This document shows positions 43,837-56,900 of a DNA stretch of 64,000 bases, piece by piece. Numbering within the stretch: position 1 is the first letter of the stretch; the number at the start of each line of letters is the position of its first letter. The DNA lies in assembly GCF_013426205.1 (NCBI RefSeq), contig NC_089422.1:6661001-6725000 (forward strand), written 5' to 3'. The notes below the pieces were generated by a model, which saw only the letters and a program-made list of their open reading frames with translations, made no database searches and was not told where the DNA came from. Made by a program: the position numbers and the translations under genes. Source of the DNA: Metarhizium brunneum. Lineage: Eukaryota; Ascomycota; Sordariomycetes; Hypocreales; Clavicipitaceae.

Positions 43837-44438
43837 TCACTTCAGAGCCATGCCGCCAAAGGCCCTGTCCAATTCTGCCCCCGCGTCAACCACCGGCTGT
43901 GCCGTCCCAGCCCCCATCGGCGGCGGATCTTGTTGTTGCTGATGTTGCGCCGTCGCTCCCGCGGTCGGCCCAGCCTGTGCCGACATTCTCTCGGGCTGCA
44001 GTAGCCGCGACTCACTGTCCAGCCAGCCGGGCGCAACTCTCCTCTTCTCGGCTAGATCGCGCTGTTTGATCTGGTCCTCGAATTCTTGGAGCTCCCGCTC
44101 CGCGCTCTCCTGGACTTTGGTGACGTGGTCCAGGAGCGCTCTGCACGAGTCAATGATGTCGTCGGGGTGTGCGGCATGGCCGGAGCCCGAGACGACGAAG
44201 CGCGCCTTTGGCTGTTGGGAGGGGTCTTCGGATGCCGTGGGGATTCCCATTGCTGAGGGGGGGATGTTGGAGGGCATTGTCTTGTAGTTGTAGGAGAGCG
44301 TGGTGGCCGTTGGGAGAGATACAAACGGGGACACGGTGAGGGGGACCTGCTCTAGCAGGGGGTGAGGGCCTATTTAGCTGTTAGCTTGGCAGGGCGCCGG
44401 CGGGGAGAGAGGAGGTGGCGCATACGATTGCTGTGCAT
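43837..44438 (-). CDS. Coiled-coil protein, unknown function, with 13-bp first exon
   Basis: The model is complement(join(43837..44369, 44426..44438)), 181 aa. The first exon is 13 bp (M-H-S-N plus one base), with a GTATGC donor, a GCTAACA branch site and an AATAG acceptor. The intron removes the need for a non-ATG start and adds a coding-like N-terminus (P-H-P-L-L-E-Q-V-P-L-T-V). A Ser/Pro region is followed by a helix with coiled-coil character (residues about 75-120: L-L-D-H-V-T-K-V-Q-E-S-A, E-L-Q-E-F-E-D-Q-I-K-Q-R). The tail is Gln/Pro-rich and ends L-D-R-A-F-G-G-M-A-L-K. There is no signal peptide. I do not recognise the family. It is head-to-head with the ICln gene. Confidence 0.75.
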
Positions 44439-44853
44439 GGTGTATGTTGAGGTTGCTGTGCCAAGGTGCGGTTGTTGATGAGGAGTTTGTCACGAGCCTG
44501 TGAGAAGTAGCCGTAGGGAGGCGGTTGAACAGGTAAGGAGTGCGGTGTGTTGTGTCCTTTTGCGTGTATGAAGGGCTCGAAAACGGGCGTTGAGGAGTGG
44601 AGGTGTGGACGATGAAGCCATGCCTCCCGAGAGCCTCGTCTCGACTCGCGAGGAGACGACGCGGACCGCCGTTACGATGGTGGTCTCGCTGCGGAGAATC
44701 GTCATGCCCCCACTTCCGATAAGATACGGGTTGAACTGGTCAGTTCACCTTCAGAGCTCCCCCGCGATGAATTTGCAAAGCTCCAGCACCGGCGTCCTCA
44801 AACAGTCTGGTGGCAGTCAGTCGTCTCAACCGTCTCCCTCCACGGCGTCCATC
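44439..44853. other. Bidirectional promoter
   Basis: 415 bp between the coiled-coil gene (minus) and the ICln gene (plus). The plus-strand frame stays open upstream of 44854, but only through non-conserved, low-quality sequence, so the ATG at 44854 was chosen. Confidence 0.55.
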
Positions 44854-45795
44854 ATGCTCGCCACGACGATACGGTCGCCGCCCTCGGTGGACGACTACAC
44901 GCCCCTCTCTGAGTACCAGTCCCAAACGCCAGAATCGTTCAGCGGCGGCAAACCAGTGCTGCACTTCCACCTCAAGGGAGCTGTCGCATCCATCCCCAGG
45001 GCGCAATGCGGCACGCTGGCCATCTTCCCCGCGGACTCGCCTGCGGCCGAGAATGCCGTGGCGAGCACAAACGGTGACGCGGAGGGGCTGGTTGAGCAAA
45101 AGGTGGATGTTTTTGTGAACTCAGAGTGAGCCGAACCCTCCAACCACCGACCTCGACGGGCCGTGTACGCTGACAATGGGCGTAGACACTTTACAATCTT
45201 CAGCGAACAGACCGAGTCAGGCGTCTCAATCCCCTACCCTTCCATCTCCATCCACGCTGTCAAGCAGGTCAGCGCGCGTGAAGGCGCCAGCACCCCGGCC
45301 ATATGGATGCAGCTAGAGTTCTCGGACGGCGGCGCCGACGACGACGACTTCAACACGGTTGAGCTTACGATTGTGCCGGCGTCAAGCGAGCCGCCGCAGA
45401 CGGCGCAGCAGCTGTACGACGCCATTGCCAATTGTTCAAACTTGCACCCAGATCCGACCAACGGAGACGAAGACGGGGACGAGGAAGACGACTACGACCG
45501 CATAGTATTTGAGGGCAACGCAGAGCAAGAGGCCGTGGAGGGGTTCACAGGGGTTCTGCGCGGCACGGCCGACGGAGGATTGCCGCCGCCCATGCCGGGC
45601 AGTGGCGGTTGGATCACTGCGGAAAACGTGCACGAGTATTTCGACGAGGACGGGAATTGGATTGGGGGCAGCAATGGAGAGGGCGAGGCAGAGGAGCTGG
45701 GAGATGGCGCGGGCAGGACAAGGCCCAGAGAGGAGATTGACGACGATGGCGTCAATGGCGACGACGCCGAGAGCAAGCGCCCAAGGGTTGAGTAG
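44854..45795 (+). CDS. ICln/pICln-type protein (Voldacs domain)
   Basis: The model is join(44854..45125, 45186..45795), 293 aa. ICln proteins act in Sm-protein handling for snRNP assembly and were first described as regulators of volume-sensitive chloride flux. The N-terminal PH-like domain carries the family pattern: P-V-L-H-F-H-L-K-G, G-T-L-A-I-F, V-F-V-N-S-E-H-F-T-I-F, S-I-P-Y-P-S-I-S-I-H-A-V. Acidic stretches follow (G-D-E-D-G-D-E-E-D-D-Y-D), then the second conserved piece G-G-W-I-T-A-E-N-V-H-E-Y-F-D-E-D-G-N-W and a nuclear-signal-like K-R-P-R-V-E end. The 60-bp intron (GTGAGC donor, GCTGAC branch site, CGTAG acceptor) is in phase. Cytosolic/nuclear. Confidence 0.92.
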
Positions 45796-46499
45796 ATTTA
45801 CCAGGCTACATGGCACTCCGTACGGAGTACTCGTTATACAATAGAGCAGGGCGTTTGGGTGTAGGAACGGGGTCAATGAAATAAAAGATGCACGTCGCAT
45901 CGGAGACGGGCTGCTGGGTCATTGTCATGCAAGCCATGATCGGACGAGCGAAATGTCTCACTTGACATCGGACAGTTTCATTTCGGCAACGGCGGCCAAG
46001 TGTATTTTACTCGGGCGCAGCCATGGACGTGGCAATGCGAGTTTTTCATGTCATGTCGCGAATAGATGAATTGACTCGTCGGAACTAGGCCCAGGTGTCT
46101 ACTTGAGACGAAATGGCCGTCGACTATTCGCCGCCAGCTCCGGAGCCCCAAATGTCACGATTCCGGTTTTCCCAAGAGAAGAAAAGCGGCCGGTGGGCTC
46201 ATGCAGACGTCTGGTGGACTTCTCCGCCCTCTTCGTGTCTCCCACATCGCCAATTGGCCATCTGCAGGCGATCCCCTGTCCGAGGCTAACATGAAGGTTT
46301 AATACTACTATATGCATCTATGCACGGTTGTCTAGAACAAGAGTCGGCCCATCCAGCCCAGTCCAGTCCAGTCCAGTCCAGTCCCCTCGAGGCGACGAGC
46401 GCGGCAGCTCGTTGATAAAGCCATGGCTCCATTCGCTCGTTTTGCCTCGTCTGTTCCTCCCTCCCCATTATACACAGCAACACACCTCGGCATTACACC
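45796..46499. other. Intergenic with palindrome and pentanucleotide repeat
   Basis: 704 bp between ICln and the carboxylesterase. It contains the 14-bp perfect palindrome ACTCCGTACGGAGT at 45815-45828 (part of the TACGGAGTAC motif set) and a GTCCA pentamer array at 46361-46384. No gene. Confidence 0.65.
46361..46384 (+). repeat. (GTCCA)4 pentamer array
   Basis: Four tandem GTCCA units plus a partial unit, 116 bp upstream of the carboxylesterase ATG. Simple repeat. Confidence 0.85.
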
Positions 46500-48347
<1,848 letters not shown>

Positions 48348-48392
48348 GGAAATAGCCTAGCTTAGCTACAACGCCGCTCTATTGTACATGTG

Positions 48393-48414
48393 AAAAAAAA
48401 AAAAAAAAAAAAAA
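48393..48414 (+). repeat. A22 homopolymer tract
   Basis: 22 consecutive A in the short convergent interval between the carboxylesterase and the next minus-strand gene. Length may be affected by sequencing. Confidence 0.85.
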
Positions 48415-48534
48415 GGAACATGGTCTATGTGACGGCAGAAATATAGCCGGGCCGGAACCACGTCGGGCCAAGAAGAACAAGGTCTACACAAGAAATAAAA
48501 AAGGCCAAATGCATGTCAAGACCGTAGCCGCCCC

Positions 48535-51351
48535 CTAAATGCGCAGCGCCCTCCCCCGCCGCGCCCGAGCCTCCCTCTCCGGCGACGGCAGCAAGAAGCC
48601 GTCTCTGTCGTACAGGCCCAGGCTCTCCGCGCTGTCCCGCCAGCCCGCGCGCCCCTCGCGCGCCAGCAAGTCCGCCACGGGGCCCTGCCTCAGCCGGAAC
48701 GTCGAGTGCGCCGGACGCGCCGCCGGCGAAGGGGGCGCGGGCGAGGGCGCCGTCGCGCTGAGCCACGCCTCCCGGAGCCCCCGGACGTCCGGCCGCGCCG
48801 CGCCCCCGCCCTCCTCCACGCCCTCGAGCGTGTTCTCCTTGCCGCCGGGGCTACCGCCGCGGGGCTTCATCGGGTCTTGTCTGCGCCGGCGCCCGAACCC
48901 GCCGTCGAGGTCCGCCATGGACCAGTGGTGCTTCGGGAGGCTGCCGCTGCTACCGCCGCTGTCCTTGCCGACGTTGAGGTAGTGCCTGCTGCCGCTGGCC
49001 TCGGGCCGGGACAGCTGCTTCCGCGGCGTGGCGGGCTGGCCGGTGAAGATGCCCGGCAGGGTGGGCGAGTCGGCCTCGCCGGCGCCGGCGCCGACGGTCG
49101 CGGTCGACGCGACGGACGCGGCGCTGTAGGAGCTCACGACGCTGTTCATGCGGCGCAGCTGCGCGATCGTCGCGCCCAGCGCGGGGGCGGCGTCCCTGCT
49201 GGACCGGCGCGCCGCCCGGCGAGACGGCGTCGCGAGGCTGGAGCTGCACGAGCTGGCCGCCGACAGCTTCCTCCGCGGCGAGCTGGCCGCGCTCTTGACC
49301 GACGGGCGCGGAGACAGGCCCGTCGGGAGGACGCTGCCGTCTGCGCTGGCCACTGCCGCCGGCGGCTGTGGCAGCGCCCGCCTGTTGCCCCCGCTGGCCA
49401 GGAGCATGGACAGGATCTCCTGCTCGCTAAAGGGCGACGACGACAGGTCGGCGTCCTTGTCGCCGCGGGCCCCCGGTGTGAGCGGGCTGCCCTCCGTGGG
49501 CGAGTGGCCGCGGTCCGCGGCAGCAACCCACTCGGCCTTGGGTGTTTCGCAGGCCGGCAGCGCCGTTGCCTCCGAGTCGTCGCTGCCGACCGAGTCTGAC
49601 GTGAAGCTGCAGTCTGGCTGCGGTTCCGGCATGGGAGGCTGCTGCTCCGGCGCGCGCTTGGCCGCCACGTCGCCGGATCCCATGGTGCGCGAGGCCCGCA
49701 GCGTCAGGGGGCGCGGCGGCGCAACCTGGAGATCGAGGCCGCGCCCGGGGCCGCTCTTGGAGTTGACCGACAGCGGCCGCAGTGGCTGGGAAATGGGAGA
49801 CGTGTTCGCCCGGGTGGTGAGCACGCTTGGGCTCATCGTCTTGGTGCGCCTCAGCGGCCGGGGGCCGGCGGGCTGCTCCTGTTTCTGCCTGACGTGACGA
49901 CCGCGGGCGCGGCCGTTGTCGGTGAATGGGTCGTCCCCTGCCGTCAGCGCCTGCAGTTCTTCCTGCCGATATCTCTGCTGCTGGAGGAAATACTGCCGCT
50001 GGATCTCCTGCTCCTCGCTCTCGGGCTCCCCGACGCTGTACAAGGTGGACAGGGAGCTCGACTGGTCACTGTCGGCCGACTGTCTCTTTGACGGACTTTT
50101 CTGAGGGCTGCTGCGCTGCGGGCTGCGCTGCGGGCTTCGCTGGGGACTCCTTTGAGGGCTGTCACTCCTATGACTTGGACTCTCCAGCCCTGGCAAGCTC
50201 GGCGGCAGAATCTGATGGTCCTGGGGCTCCCATTCCCGCCCCCGAAGGCGCCGGGGACTAGGCATGCCTTCTGGGAGTTTAAGTTCCTGCGTGGCTTCGG
50301 CAATCAGACTGTTTGCCACGCTTCCAATCGAAGCGGCCGAGGCCTGAGTCGGCAAAGAGGCCGTGTTCCCGGACTTGCTGGGGCTCGGGGTCCCCCTATT
50401 ATGCCGCCCAGCTGCCCGCCCCGATTCGGACTTGCGGCTCGACGGAGTCTTTGCCGGCGATGTACGAGTTGGCGACGGTTGCGGCGTGTCTTTGGCAGGG
50501 GATCGGCTGGATCCCTCCCGCAGACGCTGGTCAGTCGAGCGCAAGATGTCCCTCAGCCCCATCTCCGTCATGGTCACGGACGGCCGCACATGTGCCTGGG
50601 CCGGTGTACGCACGGCAGACTGACGACCCCTCGGAACATCGTTTTGTGAAGACAGGTTCGGCGTCGTCTGGCTGGTCGGGAGGGTGCTTCCACTCCTCCG
50701 TTTCTGCACATGTATCGCCTGCGGTTCCTGATGATACGGTGGGTGGTTCTGAAACTGGTACGGTTCTCCCTGCTGCTGCTGCTTCCGGTACTCCTCGTAC
50801 GACGGTCTGTGCTGGCTGTTCTGCCGTCCAGCATCACGTATCCCGTCGCCGCCCTCCTCGGCAGCCCTGAGGTTCGGCACCGTGGGAACCTGTCGAATCC
50901 AACTATCCCTGCTAAACCAGCCGTCTTTCGAATCTTTCTTCACACTCGGCCCATGGAATTCCTCGCCGTTGAGCCAGCTCTTCCTCTCTGCACGCCGCTT
51001 GCTGGACGATCGGAAAAAATTGAGGTTATTGTACGACAGCATGGGAGGCAGCGGGATTATTGGTGGCAGTGTAAGTGAGAACCGAGAGGACAGTCGGCTC
51101 GGAAGCCTGCCGACGGCCGATTCGGTCATGACGAGCGGTCGTTTTGTCAGACGAGTCTTGGAGTATTCATCGGGCATCGTGTACATTCTTTTCGTCGTTC
51201 GCCTCTGACGGACCTTGACTCTCCATGCCATGAACAGGCCGACGGATGTGAATAACACTATGCCGCCACAGAGCGAAATGGCGAGCAACCCTCCCAGGCT
51301 CAGTCCGCCCGAGCCACCATCTCTCTTTGGAAGAACCGAAACATCCATCAT
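48535..51351 (-). CDS. Single-pass membrane protein with long disordered tail
   Basis: A single exon of about 938 aa. I chose the Met at 51351; an ATG at 51456 would add 35 basic residues that look like leader. One membrane helix (G-L-L-A-I-S-L-C-G-G-I-V-L-F, residues about 20-42) is followed by a basic stop-transfer segment (R-V-K-V-R-Q-R-R-T-T-K-R). There is no cleavable signal. The rest is disordered and rich in Ser, Pro, Arg and Gln. It includes a Gln run and a tandem R-S-P-Q repeat (at about 50100-50165) that looks like a phosphorylation platform. The DNA is strongly GC-rich, giving long shadow frames on the other strand. No enzymatic domain was recognised. A plasma-membrane or endomembrane scaffold is a guess. 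Confidence 0.82.
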   Translation of the reverse strand: MMDVSVLPKRDGGSGGLSLGGLLAISLCGGIVLFTSVGLFMAWRVKVRQRRTTKRMYTMPDEYSKTRLTKRPLVMTESAVGRLPSRLSSRFSLTLPPIIPLPPMLSYNNLNFFRSSSKRRAERKSWLNGEEFHGPSVKKDSKDGWFSRDSWIRQVPTVPNLRAAEEGGDGIRDAGRQNSQHRPSYEEYRKQQQQGEPYQFQNHPPYHQEPQAIHVQKRRSGSTLPTSQTTPNLSSQNDVPRGRQSAVRTPAQAHVRPSVTMTEMGLRDILRSTDQRLREGSSRSPAKDTPQPSPTRTSPAKTPSSRKSESGRAAGRHNRGTPSPSKSGNTASLPTQASAASIGSVANSLIAEATQELKLPEGMPSPRRLRGREWEPQDHQILPPSLPGLESPSHRSDSPQRSPQRSPQRSPQRSSPQKSPSKRQSADSDQSSSLSTLYSVGEPESEEQEIQRQYFLQQQRYRQEELQALTAGDDPFTDNGRARGRHVRQKQEQPAGPRPLRRTKTMSPSVLTTRANTSPISQPLRPLSVNSKSGPGRGLDLQVAPPRPLTLRASRTMGSGDVAAKRAPEQQPPMPEPQPDCSFTSDSVGSDDSEATALPACETPKAEWVAAADRGHSPTEGSPLTPGARGDKDADLSSSPFSEQEILSMLLASGGNRRALPQPPAAVASADGSVLPTGLSPRPSVKSAASSPRRKLSAASSCSSSLATPSRRAARRSSRDAAPALGATIAQLRRMNSVVSSYSAASVASTATVGAGAGEADSPTLPGIFTGQPATPRKQLSRPEASGSRHYLNVGKDSGGSSGSLPKHHWSMADLDGGFGRRRRQDPMKPRGGSPGGKENTLEGVEEGGGAARPDVRGLREAWLSATAPSPAPPSPAARPAHSTFRLRQGPVADLLAREGRAGWRDSAESLGLYDRDGFLLPSPEREARARRGRALRI

Positions 51352-52142
51352 GACTTGTTCTTTGTTTTTTTTCCTTTCCCTTCTCAGACGACTTGGGGCA
51401 TTGGAGGGTACTCGACGCCCGTCTCGTTGACTGGCCAAATTGACGCCGACTACCACTGGTCGGTCGACGAGGCTTGGTTTCAGTCGCCGTACTGCTGCTT
51501 CGTTAGTATGGCTGGGAAATCTAGCACGCCAGCTTGGTCAGGGAAAATTTTGTCATTTTGTTTCTCTGGGCATAAACATTGGTCAAGCTCCTGGGTGGTG
51601 TTTGGGTCTGTCCCACTCCAGCAATTCGAGGAATGCGTTGCCAGTGTGACTTCATTCCAGTTGTCAGCAACACCACCCTTCATGCTCTTGCAAGCAGCTG
51701 CTTTGCCAATGAAAAAATTGGAGCTCCACTCATCAACTTCTTTGGGTGCTCATGTGGTAACAATGCGAGTGCATTCAAAGAATGAAAGTCTGTTGTGCTT
51801 ATGTCTTGTTACATTGTCAGTCAAGGTCAGCCCACGCCGCACTTGGCGCCCGACGTCTCGGCCTCGCGGCTCGCATTGCAACAATTGAATTTGGGCACGT
51901 TGCTTGATTTAACCCCTATAGTTACCAAGAAGAAACGGTAGCATCTCTGCTCTATGTAAAGAAAAAAACAAGTGAAGCCAACTATGATATCAACCATACA
52001 ACACGAATGTGAGCCCATATTTCTGGAACCCGCCCAGATGGCACCAATGTTCCCCTACCAGAAAAAAAAAAGACTGCGAAAAAACACAACTTTAAATCAG
52101 CAACGTTATTTTACCGCTTTAATTTTGTTATTTTAAACTCCA
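51352..52142. other. Intergenic, promoter of the membrane-protein gene
   Basis: 791 bp between the membrane-protein start (minus) and the 3' end of the DUF1996 gene (minus). No gene or repeat was recognised; several A-runs occur near 52060-52090. Confidence 0.6.
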
Positions 52143-53944
52143 TCAAAATTTGCCATGAACATGTCCATGGCGCATGTGGCGACGTCGATGGTCGTGAGCC
52201 CTGGCAGGTGTAGGAGCAGGCGAGTTGCCGTAATCCGTAACGGTAACCCACTTCTCAACCCAGAGAATCTGGGTTACCTGGTTGCCATTGGTGATGTACT
52301 CGGTGCTGTAATAGCTGGGCTGAACGGACGGTGTTGTCGGAGGCGGCGGGGGAGGTGTCACGGAAGTGGTCGTCGGCGAAGGTACCGATGAAGAAGAGGG
52401 GGCGTTTTCTTTGAAAGCCAGGCCGGGGAGAGGAGAGACCGCAGCCGATGGCTTGCTGACCGGACTCTGGGCGGAACTGGAGGCGGAACTGGAGGCGGCC
52501 GGTTTAGAGGCGGCAGGAGGCTTCTTGCCGTGATCGCCACTACCAACCTGGCCAACCTTGATGCCTCCAGGCAGGTTGGCCATGGGCCCAACCACATCCT
52601 CAGCAAACAATGCCTTCAGAAGTGGCTTCTTGATCTTACAAGAGGTTGCCTTCTCCTTGTCGACGACGTCGAAGATATGGCAATCCTGAATAAGGCCGGA
52701 GAGGTCGGTGCACTTGTTGATGGCTCTTTGGAGGAATTCGGGATCCCAACCCGTCATGAAGTCGCCATGGTATCCATATCCTAGCCTCGTTAGTATACAA
52801 ACGTGTCAGCTGTTACTGCAACAGAGAAGACTTACCAGTAGTGTCTCCATTGGAGACGACAAAACGGCCGTCACGGTTCTTGAAGGCATAGGTGTTCCAG
52901 ATGGTCTCGTAAAGTATGCTGGGCGTTCGGACCGGGTACCCTTCCGGGCAGGTACCCGTCATGACCTGGTCAGGGAAAGCCATATGGCTCTTGTGGTCCT
53001 CACTGTCAATGGCATTGCCGCCCTTCCAGCAAGACGGGAACATGATCTCGAATCGGACACCGTCGGTACAGTCCTGGTCCAACTCGGCCTTTGGCGGAAG
53101 GTAGTGTCGATACAACGTCTGTTCGGGGTTCTTGGCATAGTTGAGACAATTGAAACCAATCGCGCGTTGAGCCAGAGCTTCCTGCGTGGTCTGGCCAAGG
53201 CCAGCCCATTGTGATCTATCAGGATCTGGTTGCCTTGCGTCTCCCAGCGTATAGGTTCGTCTATCGTTGTCTCCAGAAATCATTTGGAATCCTGGAGGAA
53301 AGGCGGTGATGTTATCTCCGTAAAGGAGATAGTACCTAACAGGACAGTCAGGGGCTATTTGCAACTGGCGTATCGTCGTGCAGCATAGGACATCACTTAC
53401 GCAAGCATTCCGCCAACTTGGGGGACGATTTCGAATTTCTCGGTTTTGGCGTCTTGGAAGTAGATAGTGGGAGTCCAGTAGGCGGACTTGTCTTGAGTAA
53501 CACGGCATGAAGTGCAATTGCCGTCAAGTAGGTCGGCGGTGGTCGCGCTTTCTGAGAAGCCTATCGCTCACGTTAGTATTCACGTCGTGTTCCTCACATT
53601 GCTCCACCAAGAGCAACTACACCAGGGATGTTTTCTACAGTCTTCTTTCGAAGTGGAGGTTCCTCTCTACAACACCGCAAGCCATCTGCTGACAAGGATT
53701 ATCCACCGCAGTGAACAGTCCCGTCTGGCGCTGTGAGATCACCCAAAGGCTGCGAAAAGACAAAATCCAAGCTCGGAAATGACGTACCATTGGATCCATG
53801 GATGGTGTGTGCGTGAGGAGAAGCTTCGTTCGGGTTGATGATTGGGTCCATTCGAGCAAGACCAACTCGACCAGGACATTCCATACGCCAAAAGGCGTTG
53901 GCGCCTGCGATGAGGCCTGCAGACAAGGCCACGGATTTGAGCAT
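52143..53944 (-). CDS. DUF1996 secreted protein
   Basis: Four exons: complement(join(52143..52780, 52836..53335, 53401..53560, 53788..53944)), 484 aa. It has a signal peptide (M-L-K-S-V-A-L-S-A-G-L-I-A-G). The family pattern is clear: F-W-R-M-E-C-P-G, D-P-I-I-N-P, H-A-H-T-I-H-G-S-N-G, G-N-C-T-S-C, V-T-Q-D-K-S-A-Y-W-T-P-T-I-Y-F, V-R-F-E-I-M-F-P-S-C-W, S-H-M-A-F-P and G-Y-G-Y-H-G-D-F. Intron 1 (227 bp, GTACGT donor, ACTAAC branch site) is long for this window; the others are 55-65 bp. A Ser/Pro-rich tail with poly-Pro and a His/Arg-rich end (H-D-H-R-R-R-H-M-R-H-G-H-V-H) follows; that end could bind metal. DUF1996 proteins are secreted and common in fungi; the activity is unknown. Confidence 0.93.
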
Positions 53945-56900
53945 TGCGAATACCAGCTCTTGAGGTTGGGACCAAATTCAGAAACTATCAAGGCACTCGG
54001 GCGGTAGGCGGATGAGGTTTGTGCTGGTGGAATAATAGAAGTCGCAACAGAAACGTCTTTCTATGGAACGAATGTTAGCCGTCTAATAAAATCCGTGTTG
54101 AATCGGCGGTTGCTCGCAGACGAGAGATGACAAAGGGAGGCCGGGGAGAAAGAAGAGTCCGTCAAGCAAGTGAGAGAATCGACAAGAAAATCTTGAGGTG
54201 ACCAGAAATAGCACCCGAGGCAGGCGCAGGCGGCCAGCACTTGCTGGGAGGAGAGGGCACTTGGGCACATTTGAGGCACCAGGTCTACACTGAATGGCCG
54301 GCAAGGCAGGCGCAATACTTGACGCCTGATGCCTTAAATTCTCGCAGGTGCCGACAGCTGGCAGTCGGCTGGTCAAATCCATCCGCAGTCCCCTCCTCGG
54401 GTTTGGGTGTCGGTTTACATCTTCCACGTTTGCTTATGCCGCTTGACATATCACGCCTCGACAGGTCCTTCGATGCAGGGGCCATGGGTTATTGTCGCTA
54501 TTGGATATCCTCCGTTCCCAACGCACAAAAGAGAAGCCAATCCAGGGTGTTCGACAAAGCATGTAAGCGCATGGGCTGGCAGACATCTCGAGCCTCTTAC
54601 CAAGAACAACGTCGGGTCGGTATTCGCACAAATACAAACGTCTTCCTGAGACTTCTTGCGACAAGAACTCAAAACAAGAAGTAAAAAAGGCATTGCCTGC
54701 TTGCAACCAGTTCAGTGAAATTGGAAATACTCCTCAACGAGTTGACAGAACGTCTTTATCGGCTTCCAACTAGAAGCCTGGGCTTCAGCCCAACCCCGCG
54801 GTCGCGCGCCGAGACTTTGAATTCCAGCGAGAGGCACTACCTCAGGTGGGCTGTACACCATTCTTCGCGCGCCTTGCAACGCGTAAAATGGCTGGCAATT
54901 GTGTAGACCTTGGCTCCGCCAATTATGACATTTGGCTCTTTAGCCAGTGCCGTTGCATCCGTGTTGTCGTCGAGGCGGTGGTTGACAAAGACTTGGTCGG
55001 TTACATCACACCACCTGCAACTTTGGCGACTGGCCATTTGCGGCAGCATCATCGAAAAGACTAGTCTGAAAAAGACTGTTTTTTTTTTTCGATTTATCCG
55101 GGGTGTTTATGATCTGTTCCTCAGGTATCGATATCTCCGGTGTCTCTCTGTTGCAAATAACGGGTTCTCTTCGCGCGAGTCGATACGCACACGGCCGTTA
55201 CTGAACTAATACACGAACGAGCACTCAGTTCTTACCTAGTGGTTACAGAAGGATAGAGCAAACTTCAAATAATACAGAAAATCCGAAAAGGAAAAACGAG
55301 AGTGGTCAACAAGTCGATAGTAATGAGCGCAAATGGTCAGAATGACCTAGAAAGGTAGGGAAGTGAACGTCAAGATCGTGAGTAGTTTCTTCTACCAAAA
55401 AGAGAAGGCTCGAATACTTCAAAAGGAAGGGAGGTCCTCTATACCGGGGAGACAAACGAAGAACCTGGCTCCCTACTACTACCACTCTCGGACACAGGAG
55501 AGGCCAGGCCTAGCCGGACACCAGATGTTTGTCTGGGGTTACGTGGATGTCCCGAGCAAAATTACAACAGTTCCAAGGGTCAAGCAGCATGTACATCATG
55601 TGTGTACTGGAAAAGGCCCCCGAAGCGCATATCCTTCTTGGGGTTCGTCTCCTTGGCAGCGCGGACCTGAATTCTCCTCATTCCGCTATCAGTAACTAGT
55701 ACACCGCCAATGCTGATTAAAGGGTTGCGATTGGAAGTATCCAATACACTCAGCGAACCAATAGTCCAGGGAGGAGGTTGGATGGTCTTGCATAGATCTG
55801 AACAGGGGTCCCAAGGGGTAGCGGTAACCAGCCCTGATTGGTCTGATGACTTTAAATGCTACGTGCCTAGTACTTATTTGTCGTTGTAGGTGTCTCGAAA
55901 GGGGCTGGCTCGTTCAGACAGGCTGCATGTCGACAGGACCTGTGTGTTGCGAGGCGCTTGAACTTGGGAATTCAATAAAATTCCGCGCAATTCTTTGGTC
56001 CTTCACATTTCAATTGTTATACAGTATGGCTAAAGCAATCTTGGGAGCCAGAGATGCCAGGAGTTGTCCCAATATCGAGAGCGCCGTTTGCACGGATGAA
56101 CGCGAGTCTCACTCTACGAGGTTAAATCCCGTCTTTTCGACATGCAAATCGCCCTGCGGTTTTAATTTGCCTCGTCTACTCCCTGCCGCTGGGCTGCGCT
56201 CGAAGGATTAGCGCCTGCGCCCACTGGTAGGGATTGCAGGGATACCAAAAGCACACTTGTTCTTCATGACGCAAGTGTGGAGTTTAAAGCCCCTGCAAGT
56301 ATGGCACATACCAGACGGTGGTTATTGATTGTTGCCAGCGATTCAAAATAGCACTTGTTGGTCATGCCCGCTGGGCGCCAGCCACTTGTCAGGCACTGCT
56401 GCAAAGGCAAATGGATCAAACATGGCGTTTTGATGGCGGCCAATTATTCTACATGCTCAGTGAAGCAAATATCAGGGGCCGTGCGGAGATCGATTCCTCC
56501 ACTCTGTTCTCCGGAACTTGAAACTCGGCTGAGACGGAGGGTGTGGCCAGCCAATCCGCACCAAGATATGAACTCCGTAGAGTCCCCATGAATTCCTAGG
56601 CGATTGAATGCAACACGGGTTCAGTCGCCGAGGGACCTGCTGATGATTGACAGGAGTCCAACCGGGCAGAAGATCGATCAGATGGACATCTGATGTTCAT
56701 GACAATCACGCAGGTCCGCATAATGAATGACGTCTCCTCCTGGATATGAAGTACTATTTTGTACAAGACGATCCTAGACGGATTGCATTTGCTAGTACGG
56801 AGTACTACTCAGGTACGGTGGTTGGACACAGTCATCATGGTTAAATGGAAACTTCAATACTTGCGGGCCATGGCCAATCATACATTTGCGCTAGTGATGA

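Noticed and set aside
48706..49599. Plus-strand 297-codon frame
   Set aside because: Shadow of the GC-rich disordered membrane-protein gene.
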